Assembly (NCBI GenBank): GCA_964653855.1
Contig: CAZZFV010000017.1
Span: 1 to 41,526 of the forward strand
Length of the DNA: 41,526 nucleotides
Reading direction: 5' to 3'
From: RGIG3528 sp964653855
GTDB taxonomy: Bacteria; Bacillota; Clostridia; Lachnospirales; Lachnospiraceae
Shown here: positions 16,193 to 23,107 of the stretch, piece after piece
Layout: each line of letters starts with the position of its first letter
Position numbering within the stretch: the first letter of the stretch is position 1
The notes under the pieces: model-generated
The model's database searches: none
The model's input: the letters and a program-made list of their open reading frames with translations, nothing else
What the model was told of the DNA's origin: nothing
Translations under genes and position numbers: made by a program

Positions 16193-16927
16193 ATGACGGA
16201 ATTTAAAAATATCACAAAAAAATATGGTGACAATCTTTGCCTCAAAGGGGTAAGCCTATCGATAAACAAAGGCGACGTGATTTGTGTGCTCGGACCTTCG
16301 GGTTCCGGGAAAACGACGTTGCTCAGATGCATGAACTTTTTTGAAAAAGCGGATACCGGTACGCTTAAGTTTGACGATAAGGAATACGACCTTCATACGA
16401 TTTCAAAAAAAGATATAGCATACGTGCGCATGCATACGGGATTTGTTTTCCAGTCGTATAATCTTTTTTTAAACAAAACGGCGCTTGAAAATGTTACGGA
16501 AGGCCTCATTACGGCACGAAAAATGCCGAAAGCGGAGGCAACAGAAAAGGCAAAGGCGGCGCTCACCCGTGTGGGACTTTCGGACAGAATCGATTATTAT
16601 CCCGAAAGCCTGTCCGGCGGTCAGCAGCAGCGTGTGGGAATTGCGAGAGCACTTGTCACGAACCCCGAAATAATTTATTTTGACGAGCCGACATCGGCAC
16701 TCGATCCCGAGCTTATCGGTGAGGTGCTTTCCGTAATCCGTGATCTTGCGGCCGACGGAATAACGATGGTTATAGTGACTCACGAAATACATTTTGCGAA
16801 AAATGTGTCAAACAGAGTCGTATTTATGGAAAACGGCGAAATTCTGAAGGATATGGGTTCAAAAGAATTTTTTGAAAATCCGGATGACGAGCGAATAAGA
16901 AATTTCTTACGACACTTATCGTCCTGA
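16193..16927 (+). CDS. Polar amino-acid ABC transporter ATP-binding protein
   Basis: The 244-residue ATPase has Walker A GPSGSGKT (about 34-41), Q-loop VFQSYNLF, signature LSGGQQQR, Walker B IIYFDEPTSALD and the switch His in VTHEI. It lacks the C-terminal TOBE domain of sugar ATPases, as expected for the HisP/GlnQ/TcyC class. It would form a dimer under the permease encoded eight bases upstream and power uptake of the ligand bound by the lipoprotein encoded next. Confidence 0.94.
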   Translation: MTEFKNITKKYGDNLCLKGVSLSINKGDVICVLGPSGSGKTTLLRCMNFFEKADTGTLKFDDKEYDLHTISKKDIAYVRMHTGFVFQSYNLFLNKTALENVTEGLITARKMPKAEATEKAKAALTRVGLSDRIDYYPESLSGGQQQRVGIARALVTNPEIIYFDEPTSALDPELIGEVLSVIRDLAADGITMVIVTHEIHFAKNVSNRVVFMENGEILKDMGSKEFFENPDDERIRNFLRHLSS

Positions 16928-16952
16928 TAAAATAAATTTAAAGGAGATTACT

Positions 16953-17744
16953 ATGAAAAAGATTAAGGCTTTAATCGGTTACTTTTTGGCGGGTGTTTCC
17001 GTTCTTACAATGTGCGGATGCGGTAAGACGGAAGAGGATATGCTCGAAAAAATTCAAGATGCGGGAAAAATTGTGATTGCGACCGAGGGCACATGGGCAC
17101 CTTGGACATATCACGACGAAAATGACAAGCTTGTGGGCTTTGACATTGAGGTTGCGGAGAAAATCGCGGAAAAACTCGGTGTGGAGGCCGAATTTGTCGA
17201 GGGAGAATGGGACGGAATACTTGCGGGGCTTGAAGCGGGACGCTATGATATTATGGCAAACGGCGTTGAGATTACGGAAGAAAGGGAATTAAAGTTCGAT
17301 TTTTCGGAGCCCTACGGATACATAAAAACGGCAATCATTGTACGCGGTGACGATGATTCGATAAAAAGCTTTGAAGATTTAAAAGGAAAGACAACGGCAA
17401 ATACGATTTCGAGTACGTATGCGGCGCTTGCGGAAAGCTATGGCGCAACGGCACTCGGCGTTGACGATCTTAACCAGACGATCGAGCTTCTCCTTGCGGG
17501 AAGAATCGATGCGACATTAAATGCGGAAGTAACGTTTTACGATTATATAAATGAACATCCTGAATCAAATTTAAAGATTGCGGCATTAACGGAGGAAGCG
17601 TCGCTTGTTGCGATACCGATGCCTAAAGGGGAAAGTTCTGATACGCTTAAGGAAGCCATAAACAAGGCAATAGAGGAACTTCGCGCGGACGGCACTCTTT
17701 CGGAGATTTCGATAAAGTATTTCGGAACCGATATCGCAAAATAG
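16953..17744 (+). CDS. Amino-acid ABC transporter substrate-binding lipoprotein
   Basis: A 263-residue cluster-3 (SBP_bac_3) binding protein. A lipoprotein signal peptide ends at the MCGC lipobox with Cys23 as the lipidated residue. Family landmarks are WAPWTYHDEND, LVGFDIEVAEKIAEKLG, WDGILAGLEAGRYDIM and the RIDATLNAE stretch where the amino-acid ligand is held. AAGGAG precedes the ATG. It completes a permease-ATPase-binding protein operon. The order and sequence resemble cystine-type systems, but the ligand is not proven. The EAL/GGDEF gene starts 46 bases later with no terminator visible between. Confidence 0.92.
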   Translation: MKKIKALIGYFLAGVSVLTMCGCGKTEEDMLEKIQDAGKIVIATEGTWAPWTYHDENDKLVGFDIEVAEKIAEKLGVEAEFVEGEWDGILAGLEAGRYDIMANGVEITEERELKFDFSEPYGYIKTAIIVRGDDDSIKSFEDLKGKTTANTISSTYAALAESYGATALGVDDLNQTIELLLAGRIDATLNAEVTFYDYINEHPESNLKIAALTEEASLVAIPMPKGESSDTLKEAINKAIEELRADGTLSEISIKYFGTDIAK

Positions 17745-17790
17745 GATTTTTGGCACACTCAGAAACTTTGTATCGGGGGACTGCAAAAAA

Positions 17791-20049
17791 ATGGCATATA
17801 CGGAAGAATTTACGGAAGAATTGCTTAAAAAATACATTGAAGACGGGGAATTCATGGTTTATTTGCATCCGCAATACTCCGTATCGGAAAACAGAATAGT
17901 GGGAGCGGAGGCGCTCGTGAGAAGAATCCATGAAGGAACAACCATTTCTCCCGGTGCCTTTATTCCCGCTTTGGAAAAGAAAGGACTCATAACCAAGCTT
18001 GACAGATATCTTTGGGAATGTGTCTTTTTTTTACAATCGGAAAGAAAAAAGAGCGGACATACATTGATTCCGATTTCGGTAAACGTGTCGAGGGAAGATC
18101 TTTGCAACATCGATGTGTTTGAGACAATGAAGTCTTTGAGCGAAAAATACGATGTTGAGCCTAAATATATTCATGTCGAAATTACGGAATCGGCATTCGT
18201 AAATGACAATGCACGCATAAACGAATCGATAAACGGACTTAAATCCCACGGATTTACGATTTTGATAGACGACTTCGGAAGCGGATATTCGGCACTCAAT
18301 ATTTTGAAGGATATCGAGGCGGATGTCATAAAGCTTGACATGGAATTTTTTGATCTTACCGAGAAAAACAAGGTGAAGGGAAAAAATATCATAGATTCCG
18401 TAATCGAGATGGCACACCGTCTTAAACTCGGACTTATCGCGGAAGGCGTTGAAAACACGTATCAGCTTGATATTCTTAAAGAAGCGGGATGCGACGTGAT
18501 TCAGGGATATTTTTTCTATCGCCCGATGAGTGTCAATGACTTTAACACTCTTATCGACGGAATGCGGAATGATTTTTTGGAACAGACGGAGGAGGAAAGC
18601 GCGTTCGGGCGTGAATGTTATGCGGAGAGCAGGACTCTCGCTTCAACCGGAAAGTACAATAATGCGCTCACGCTTGCAAAGCGTGCGGCAACACAAATAA
18701 GTCCCGAGAGCGATGCGGCATTGTATTGCGATTTGCAAAATTTAACGGGGGCAATATACAGCGCAATGGGAAATGAGCTTATGGCGCTTGATATGTACCT
18801 TTCGGGGCTTTCCGTTGCCGTGCGTAATAACTTTCACCTGGTTACGGGAAGATATTACAACAATATAGGTGCCGAATACACGAGACTCGGTGACACGGAG
18901 CATGCGATAAAGTACTTTGAGCTTTCATTAAAGGAATATGAGGAAGAAAAAAAGTCCGGAAACACAAATATCGAAATAATGCTTTTTAAGACAAATCTCA
19001 ATTTGTGCGTCGAGTATATCGAAAGTAAAAATTATGATGAGGCAGAAAAGCACTTGGAGCAGGCTTACGCATATATTGAAAATCCGAGAGCGAAGGAACT
19101 CGACTTCTATTATTATACCGTGCAAAGCGTTCTTTTTATAAAAACAGGCAGAGAGGAAGCGGTCAGAAAAAACTTTGATGCGCTTGTAAAAATGACTCTC
19201 GGAGCGGAAAACTGCTTTAACAACTGGGACAGCGTTGAAAGGCTTGGAATGCTTGCGCTTGAGCTTAAGGATTTTGATACCCTTAAGAAAATTATCGAGG
19301 CGATGGACAGGGAATTCGGAAATCTTCCCGACGAAATGATCGAGCTTGATATTCTCGTGAGAATCAAGGAATTCCGCATGGATTATTATGAAGCGACGGG
19401 TGACGAAGAAGCATTACGCCGTGAAGAAAAGGAATATATTAAGCTTTGCCGTAAATTGTGTTTACAGACAAAGGCGGACAGGGCAACAACAATTGACTAT
19501 AAGATTTTGTTGAAGACAGAAGCGGAAGCGCAGGAAGAAAAGCGGAAAACACTTGATATCGATTCGCTTACGGGGGTCGGAAACAGGTATAAGCTTGAAA
19601 AGGACTATAAGCTCCTACAAAAAAATTCCGATGAAAACTCGGAAAAAATTTGCCTCGGAATAATCGACGCGGATTACTTAAAGGACGTAAACGACACATA
19701 CGGACATTTGCAAGGGGATTATTATTTAAAGGTAATAAGCAAAATCATAAAAGAGGCGGTGGCAAGCGCCGGCGGAATTTACCGCTACACAGGAGATGCG
19801 TTTGTTGTGCTTCTTGTCGACGTGAATGAGGACACGGTTTTGGAAATCGCAAAAAAAATACGGGGCGGTATGTCGGAAATGAATCTTTTGAATCCCGCTA
19901 CCGATAAAAAGATACAAACCGTTTCGCAAAGCTATGTTATGACGGACAGAATCAAGAATACCGAAATCGGACAACTGTTTTCCGTATCGGAAAAGGAACT
20001 CACGGCGGTTAAGGAAAACGGCGGAGACGGTGTAAGGGTTACGGAGTAA
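17791..20049 (+). CDS. EAL-TPR-GGDEF protein, active-looking c-di-GMP phosphodiesterase with degenerate cyclase domain
   Basis: The 752-residue protein has no signal peptide or membrane segment. The EAL domain (about 20-255) keeps the usual catalytic set: E40 in EAL, N98, E130, D160-D161 in DDFGSG, K181, E218 in AEGVE and Q238, so c-di-GMP hydrolysis is likely. Residues about 275-580 are helical repeats of TPR type (ALTLAKRAA, RYYNNIGAEYTRLG and AIKYFELSLKEYEEEK blocks). The GGDEF domain (about 590-752) reads TGDAF at 667-671; the metal-binding Glu is Ala, so cyclase activity is doubtful. EAL-first order is unusual. It directly follows the amino-acid importer, which suggests, but does not prove, a nutrient link. 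Confidence 0.9.
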   Translation: MAYTEEFTEELLKKYIEDGEFMVYLHPQYSVSENRIVGAEALVRRIHEGTTISPGAFIPALEKKGLITKLDRYLWECVFFLQSERKKSGHTLIPISVNVSREDLCNIDVFETMKSLSEKYDVEPKYIHVEITESAFVNDNARINESINGLKSHGFTILIDDFGSGYSALNILKDIEADVIKLDMEFFDLTEKNKVKGKNIIDSVIEMAHRLKLGLIAEGVENTYQLDILKEAGCDVIQGYFFYRPMSVNDFNTLIDGMRNDFLEQTEEESAFGRECYAESRTLASTGKYNNALTLAKRAATQISPESDAALYCDLQNLTGAIYSAMGNELMALDMYLSGLSVAVRNNFHLVTGRYYNNIGAEYTRLGDTEHAIKYFELSLKEYEEEKKSGNTNIEIMLFKTNLNLCVEYIESKNYDEAEKHLEQAYAYIENPRAKELDFYYYTVQSVLFIKTGREEAVRKNFDALVKMTLGAENCFNNWDSVERLGMLALELKDFDTLKKIIEAMDREFGNLPDEMIELDILVRIKEFRMDYYEATGDEEALRREEKEYIKLCRKLCLQTKADRATTIDYKILLKTEAEAQEEKRKTLDIDSLTGVGNRYKLEKDYKLLQKNSDENSEKICLGIIDADYLKDVNDTYGHLQGDYYLKVISKIIKEAVASAGGIYRYTGDAFVVLLVDVNEDTVLEIAKKIRGGMSEMNLLNPATDKKIQTVSQSYVMTDRIKNTEIGQLFSVSEKELTAVKENGGDGVRVTE

Positions 20050-20088
20050 GGACTATGAAATAACGGCTATGAAATAATGGCTATGAAA
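20047..20088 (+). repeat. 14-bp tandem repeat, three copies, beginning at the stop codon
   Basis: TAAGGACTATGAAA, TAACGGCTATGAAA and TAATGGCTATGAAA follow each other without gaps from 20047. The first three bases are the stop codon of the EAL/GGDEF gene. The terminator begins 23 bases later. Confidence 0.88.
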
Positions 20089-20110
20089 CGTCACAACAGT
20101 GATATTTTTT

Positions 20111-20139
20111 GAGGCAATCGCTTTAATTGCCTCTTTTTT
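20111..20139 (+). terminator. Rho-independent terminator of the amino-acid ABC/EAL operon
   Basis: GAGGCAAT (20111-20118) pairs with ATTGCCTC (20126-20133) around a 7-base loop and is followed by six T. Confidence 0.93.
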
Positions 20140-20140
20140 C

Positions 20141-20168
20141 TTGACACATGCGTAGCTTCTGTTATAAT
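20141..20168 (+). promoter_or_regulatory. Consensus sigmaA promoter of the EamA/tatD genes
   Basis: TTGACA (20141-20146) and TATAAT (20163-20168) are both perfect, with a 16-base spacer. The promoter begins one base after the T-run of the previous terminator. The leader of about 90 bases (20175-20265) contains a short hairpin (GCTC/GAGC) nested in a longer one (GTGCT/AGCAC); I could not match it to a known riboswitch. Confidence 0.85.
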
Positions 20169-20265
20169 GCACGGGTGGCAATTGAGGGAGTGCTCATCGG
20201 TGGGAGCAATGCAGCACGAAAATAATTGATTTTTTACATGTAAACATACTTGGAGGGACACTTAT

Positions 20266-21180
20266 ATGTGGTTTGTATTTACGATTGTAACAACTTTGCT
20301 TTGGGGACTTGCCGAGCTTTTTTACAAAAAAGGCGCAAGACCGGACGAAAAATATGCGCATCTTAAAATAAGCATATGCGTGGGTGCCGTTATGGGACTT
20401 CATGCGATATTTACGCTTCTGACTCAAAACATAGGCTACGATCCCGTAAATTTGCTCAGATATTTGCCTGTTTCCATGCTTTATATAGGTTCGATGACAT
20501 TGTCGTTTTTCGGAATGCGTTTTATCGAGGAATCGATTTCGGACCCGATCGAAAACACGTCGGGAGCGTTGTGTTCCGTGCTTTGCGTTATATTTTTGCA
20601 TGAGGTCTTAGGCGTCGGCAGCGTTATAGCAATCGTTTTGATTGTTATAGGTATTTTGGGCGTCGGCTTCCTTGACAACAACGGAAAAACTGACAGAAAA
20701 AAGATTTTGGGACCCAAAATGGCAATAATCGCATTTTCGATGCCTTTTATGTATGCGATTCTCGATGCCGTAGGTTCGTTCCTTGACGCATTTTATCTTG
20801 ATGATGTGGCAACGACTCCGCTTGTGGGAGTTACGGAAGAAACACTCGAAGAGGTTGCAAACACAAGCTATGAGATTACGTTTGCGATTTTTGCGATTAT
20901 CCTCTTTATCTTCCTTAAAATCAAAAAGGTTAAGTTTGAGCTTCCTAAGCAGCGTGACAAGGGACTTGCCGCCGTATTCGAAACAGCGGGACAGTTTACG
21001 TATGTATACGCAATGAGCGGAAACGGTGCGATTGCGGCTCCGATTATTTCGTCGGTATGCGTTGTTTCGCTTATTTTGTCACGTATTTTCTTAAAAGAAA
21101 AGCTCACCAAAATGCAATACCTGTTTATTTTCCTTGTGATTGCGGGAATAGTGACACTCGGAATAATCGAAGGGGAATAA
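20266..21180 (+). CDS. DMT-superfamily transporter with EamA domains
   Basis: A 304-residue membrane protein with about ten hydrophobic segments in two EamA-like halves. The first half runs from FTIVTTLLWGLAELFYKKG to GVGFLDNN (about 1-145). The second runs from about residue 155 to LFIFLVIAGIVTLGIIEGE. An unusual acidic loop of about 35 residues (SFLDAFYLDDVAT to TEETLEEVANTSYE) separates the segments of the second half. Such proteins export or import small metabolites; the substrate is unknown. GGAGG precedes the ATG. tatD starts six bases after the stop, so the two are co-transcribed. Confidence 0.88.
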   Translation: MWFVFTIVTTLLWGLAELFYKKGARPDEKYAHLKISICVGAVMGLHAIFTLLTQNIGYDPVNLLRYLPVSMLYIGSMTLSFFGMRFIEESISDPIENTSGALCSVLCVIFLHEVLGVGSVIAIVLIVIGILGVGFLDNNGKTDRKKILGPKMAIIAFSMPFMYAILDAVGSFLDAFYLDDVATTPLVGVTEETLEEVANTSYEITFAIFAIILFIFLKIKKVKFELPKQRDKGLAAVFETAGQFTYVYAMSGNGAIAAPIISSVCVVSLILSRIFLKEKLTKMQYLFIFLVIAGIVTLGIIEGE

Positions 21181-21186
21181 TTTCTT

Positions 21187-21990
21187 ATGATATTTGAAAC
21201 ACATGCGCACTATGATGATGAAAAGTTTGATACGGATCGCGATGAAGTGCTGTCGGGATTATGTGCGCAAAATATCGGAACCGTAATAAATGTCGGTGCA
21301 AATATGCAGGGGAGCGCAAAGTCGCTTACTCTTGCCCACAAATGGGATTTTGTTTATGCGGCTGTCGGCACGCATCCGGATGATGCGGATAAGATGACGG
21401 ATAAAGACTATGAGCGGCTTCGTGATATGGCATGTGATTCTAGGTGCGTCGCAATAGGCGAAATTGGGCTTGATTATGCGGGAGAGTGTGTGGACGTAAG
21501 TATTCAAAAGGAGTGCTTTAAACGACAGTTGAAACTTGCGTTTGATATGAATAAGCCCGTGATAATCCATTCGAGAGATGCGGCACAGGATACGTTTGAT
21601 ATTTTGACGGAATATCATAAGCTTTTAAAAGACAATATCGATACGCATAAAGATTTATATGAATGCCCCGGCGTGATACATTGCTTCTCTTACGAAAAGG
21701 AGCTTGCGAGAGAATATATCAAAATGGGATTTTATATCGGTGTGGGCGGTGTGTGCACATTCAAAAACGGGAGAAAATTAAAAGAGGTTGTGACTGATAT
21801 TCCGCTTACCTCGATATTACTTGAAACCGACAGCCCCTATCTTTCACCCGAGCCTTTCAGGGGAAAAAGAAACGATTCCGGAAAATTAAAATATGTTGTC
21901 GCGGAAATCGCAGCATTAAAAAATACCGATATCGAAATTGTAGAAAATGTCACATTTGAAAACGCAAAACGGATGTATAGGTTAAAATAG
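21187..21990 (+). CDS. tatD: TatD-family metal-dependent DNase/hydrolase
   Basis: A 267-residue amidohydrolase-fold nuclease. The metal and signature motifs are all present: THAHYDD at the start with His6 and His8, AVGTHPDDA, GEIGLDYA, IIHSRDA, VIHCFSYE and LLETDSPYLSPEPFRGKRN. Members act as 3'-5' exonucleases in DNA repair or as deacylases. Its last codons (RMYRLK and the stop) lie inside the left arm and loop of the terminator that also serves the convergent AraC gene. Confidence 0.94.
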   Translation: MIFETHAHYDDEKFDTDRDEVLSGLCAQNIGTVINVGANMQGSAKSLTLAHKWDFVYAAVGTHPDDADKMTDKDYERLRDMACDSRCVAIGEIGLDYAGECVDVSIQKECFKRQLKLAFDMNKPVIIHSRDAAQDTFDILTEYHKLLKDNIDTHKDLYECPGVIHCFSYEKELAREYIKMGFYIGVGGVCTFKNGRKLKEVVTDIPLTSILLETDSPYLSPEPFRGKRNDSGKLKYVVAEIAALKNTDIEIVENVTFENAKRMYRLK

Positions 21991-22009
21991 CCTGTACATC
22001 CGTTTTTTT
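21968..22009. terminator. Bidirectional terminator overlapping the ends of tatD and the AraC gene
   Basis: AACGGATGTATAGG (21968-21981) pairs with CCTGTACATCCGTT (21991-22004), 14 pairs with one G-U, followed by a run of T. The left arm codes for the end of TatD, and the T-run reaches the AraC stop codon, a very compact convergent arrangement. Confidence 0.9.
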
Positions 22010-22886
22010 AAAAACTTAAATTCCTGTATTCCGCGGGCGAAATTCCGAATGATTTCTTAAACGTTTCGCAAAAATAGCTTGTGCCCGCAAAGCCTGTGAG
22101 TTCAGATATTGATGAAACCGTTTCCGATGTGTTTCTTAAAAGGTAAAGTGCACGCGTGAGACGGTATTTTGTAAGATAATTTATCGGCGAAGTGTTCAAA
22201 AAATCTTTAAAAAGCTCGGAACACTTGCTTTTTCCGCATCCGCCGGCGTCGGATATTTGATCGAGTGTAATTTTTTCTTTAAAATGCTCATGGATATACA
22301 AAAGCACGATTTTTAACGTATATATGTTTGTTGTTCTTTGGGCGTTCAGCATTGAAGGCGCCGCAACATTAAAGTAAAGAAGTTCAAACATGCGCATATA
22401 GAGAATTTGAATCGCAAAATAATTCCAGGGATCGTTTCTGCTTTCGTATATTTGCTTTATCGTTGTCAAAATTTCCGACTGCCATTCGGTATCCTGTGTG
22501 AGGTATAGAAAATCGCAGCCCGATGCTCCCGTAAAAGGCTTCACATAATTTGAATAAAACATGGGACTTGCGGAAAGAAGCGACGGATTTAAACGGATGC
22601 GAATGTATGTGCATTCTTTTTTTTCTGCGTTAAAAGCGTAGTTCATCCTGTGGCTGTTTATAAAAAGCCCCGTGTTTTCGGTGAGAGAAACATGTGTGCC
22701 GTCTATTACATATGTGATGTCACCGCTTAAAACATAAACAAATTCGGTTTCGTTGTGCCAAGCGTTCATTGTCACAAAATCGGGATAGCGCGAAAGTGCG
22801 AGCTTTTTTACTTCGGCGGGAAACTCCGGATTATCGTAGGCTGTGTTTTCGGACATGTCAAAATCAAATGCGGAAAATTTATCCAT
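22008..22886 (-). CDS. AraC-family transcriptional regulator, cupin type
   Basis: A 292-residue regulator with an N-terminal cupin-like sensor (about 25-130; WHNETEFVYVLSGDITYVIDG) and two C-terminal helix-turn-helix motifs (about 190-290; KITLDQISDAGGCGKSKCSE and SSISELTGFAGTSYFCETFK, ending SPAEYR). Such proteins usually activate sugar-utilisation genes on binding a saccharide. GAGGTGA precedes the ATG. It lies behind the PL9 pectate lyase gene on the same strand but has its own promoter and is separated by a terminator. A pectin-derived inducer is likely by context. Confidence 0.92.
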   Translation of the reverse strand: MDKFSAFDFDMSENTAYDNPEFPAEVKKLALSRYPDFVTMNAWHNETEFVYVLSGDITYVIDGTHVSLTENTGLFINSHRMNYAFNAEKKECTYIRIRLNPSLLSASPMFYSNYVKPFTGASGCDFLYLTQDTEWQSEILTTIKQIYESRNDPWNYFAIQILYMRMFELLYFNVAAPSMLNAQRTTNIYTLKIVLLYIHEHFKEKITLDQISDAGGCGKSKCSELFKDFLNTSPINYLTKYRLTRALYLLRNTSETVSSISELTGFAGTSYFCETFKKSFGISPAEYRNLSF

Positions 22887-22916
22887 ATTGTGTCACCTCG
22901 GAAAATTGTTATACAA

Positions 22917-22945
22917 ATGATACATTTTGACGGGTGTTTTGTCAA
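22917..22945 (-). promoter_or_regulatory. Promoter of the AraC gene
   Basis: On the minus strand TTGACA (22945-22940) and TATCAT (22922-22917) are 17 bases apart. The transcript would start about 25 bases before the ATG. Confidence 0.75.
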
Positions 22946-22986
22946 TAATCGGGATATGCAAATGCGAAATGACAAGGTATAAATCA

Positions 22987-23045
22987 TAATGACGAAAGTA
23001 AAGATAAAATGATGAGGAAAAAGTAAAATGACGAGCCCAAAGACA
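22987..23045. repeat. Degenerate ~20-bp tandem repeat, three copies, between pectate lyase and AraC
   Basis: Units at 22987-23006, 23007-23025 and 23026-23045 share AAATGACGAG/AAAGTA with substitutions. The array abuts the pectate-lyase terminator. It encodes nothing visible. Confidence 0.6.
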
Positions 23046-23050
23046 AAATA

Positions 23051-23089
23051 AAAAGCCCGGGGGCATATTGCCATCTCGGGCTCTTTTTA
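23051..23089. terminator. Terminator of the pectate lyase gene
   Basis: AAAAAGCCCG (23051-23060) pairs with CGGGCTCTTTTT (23078-23089), with an inner GGCA/TGCC pairing in the loop. On the minus strand a T-run follows the stem, as expected for the gene ending at 23108. Confidence 0.85.
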
Positions 23090-23107
23090 AGAAAGGATTC
23101 TTACAGG

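Noticed and set aside
1163..23045. CRISPR array interpretation of the short tandem repeats
   Set aside because: There are no unique spacers of constant length, units differ between sites, and no cas genes are present.
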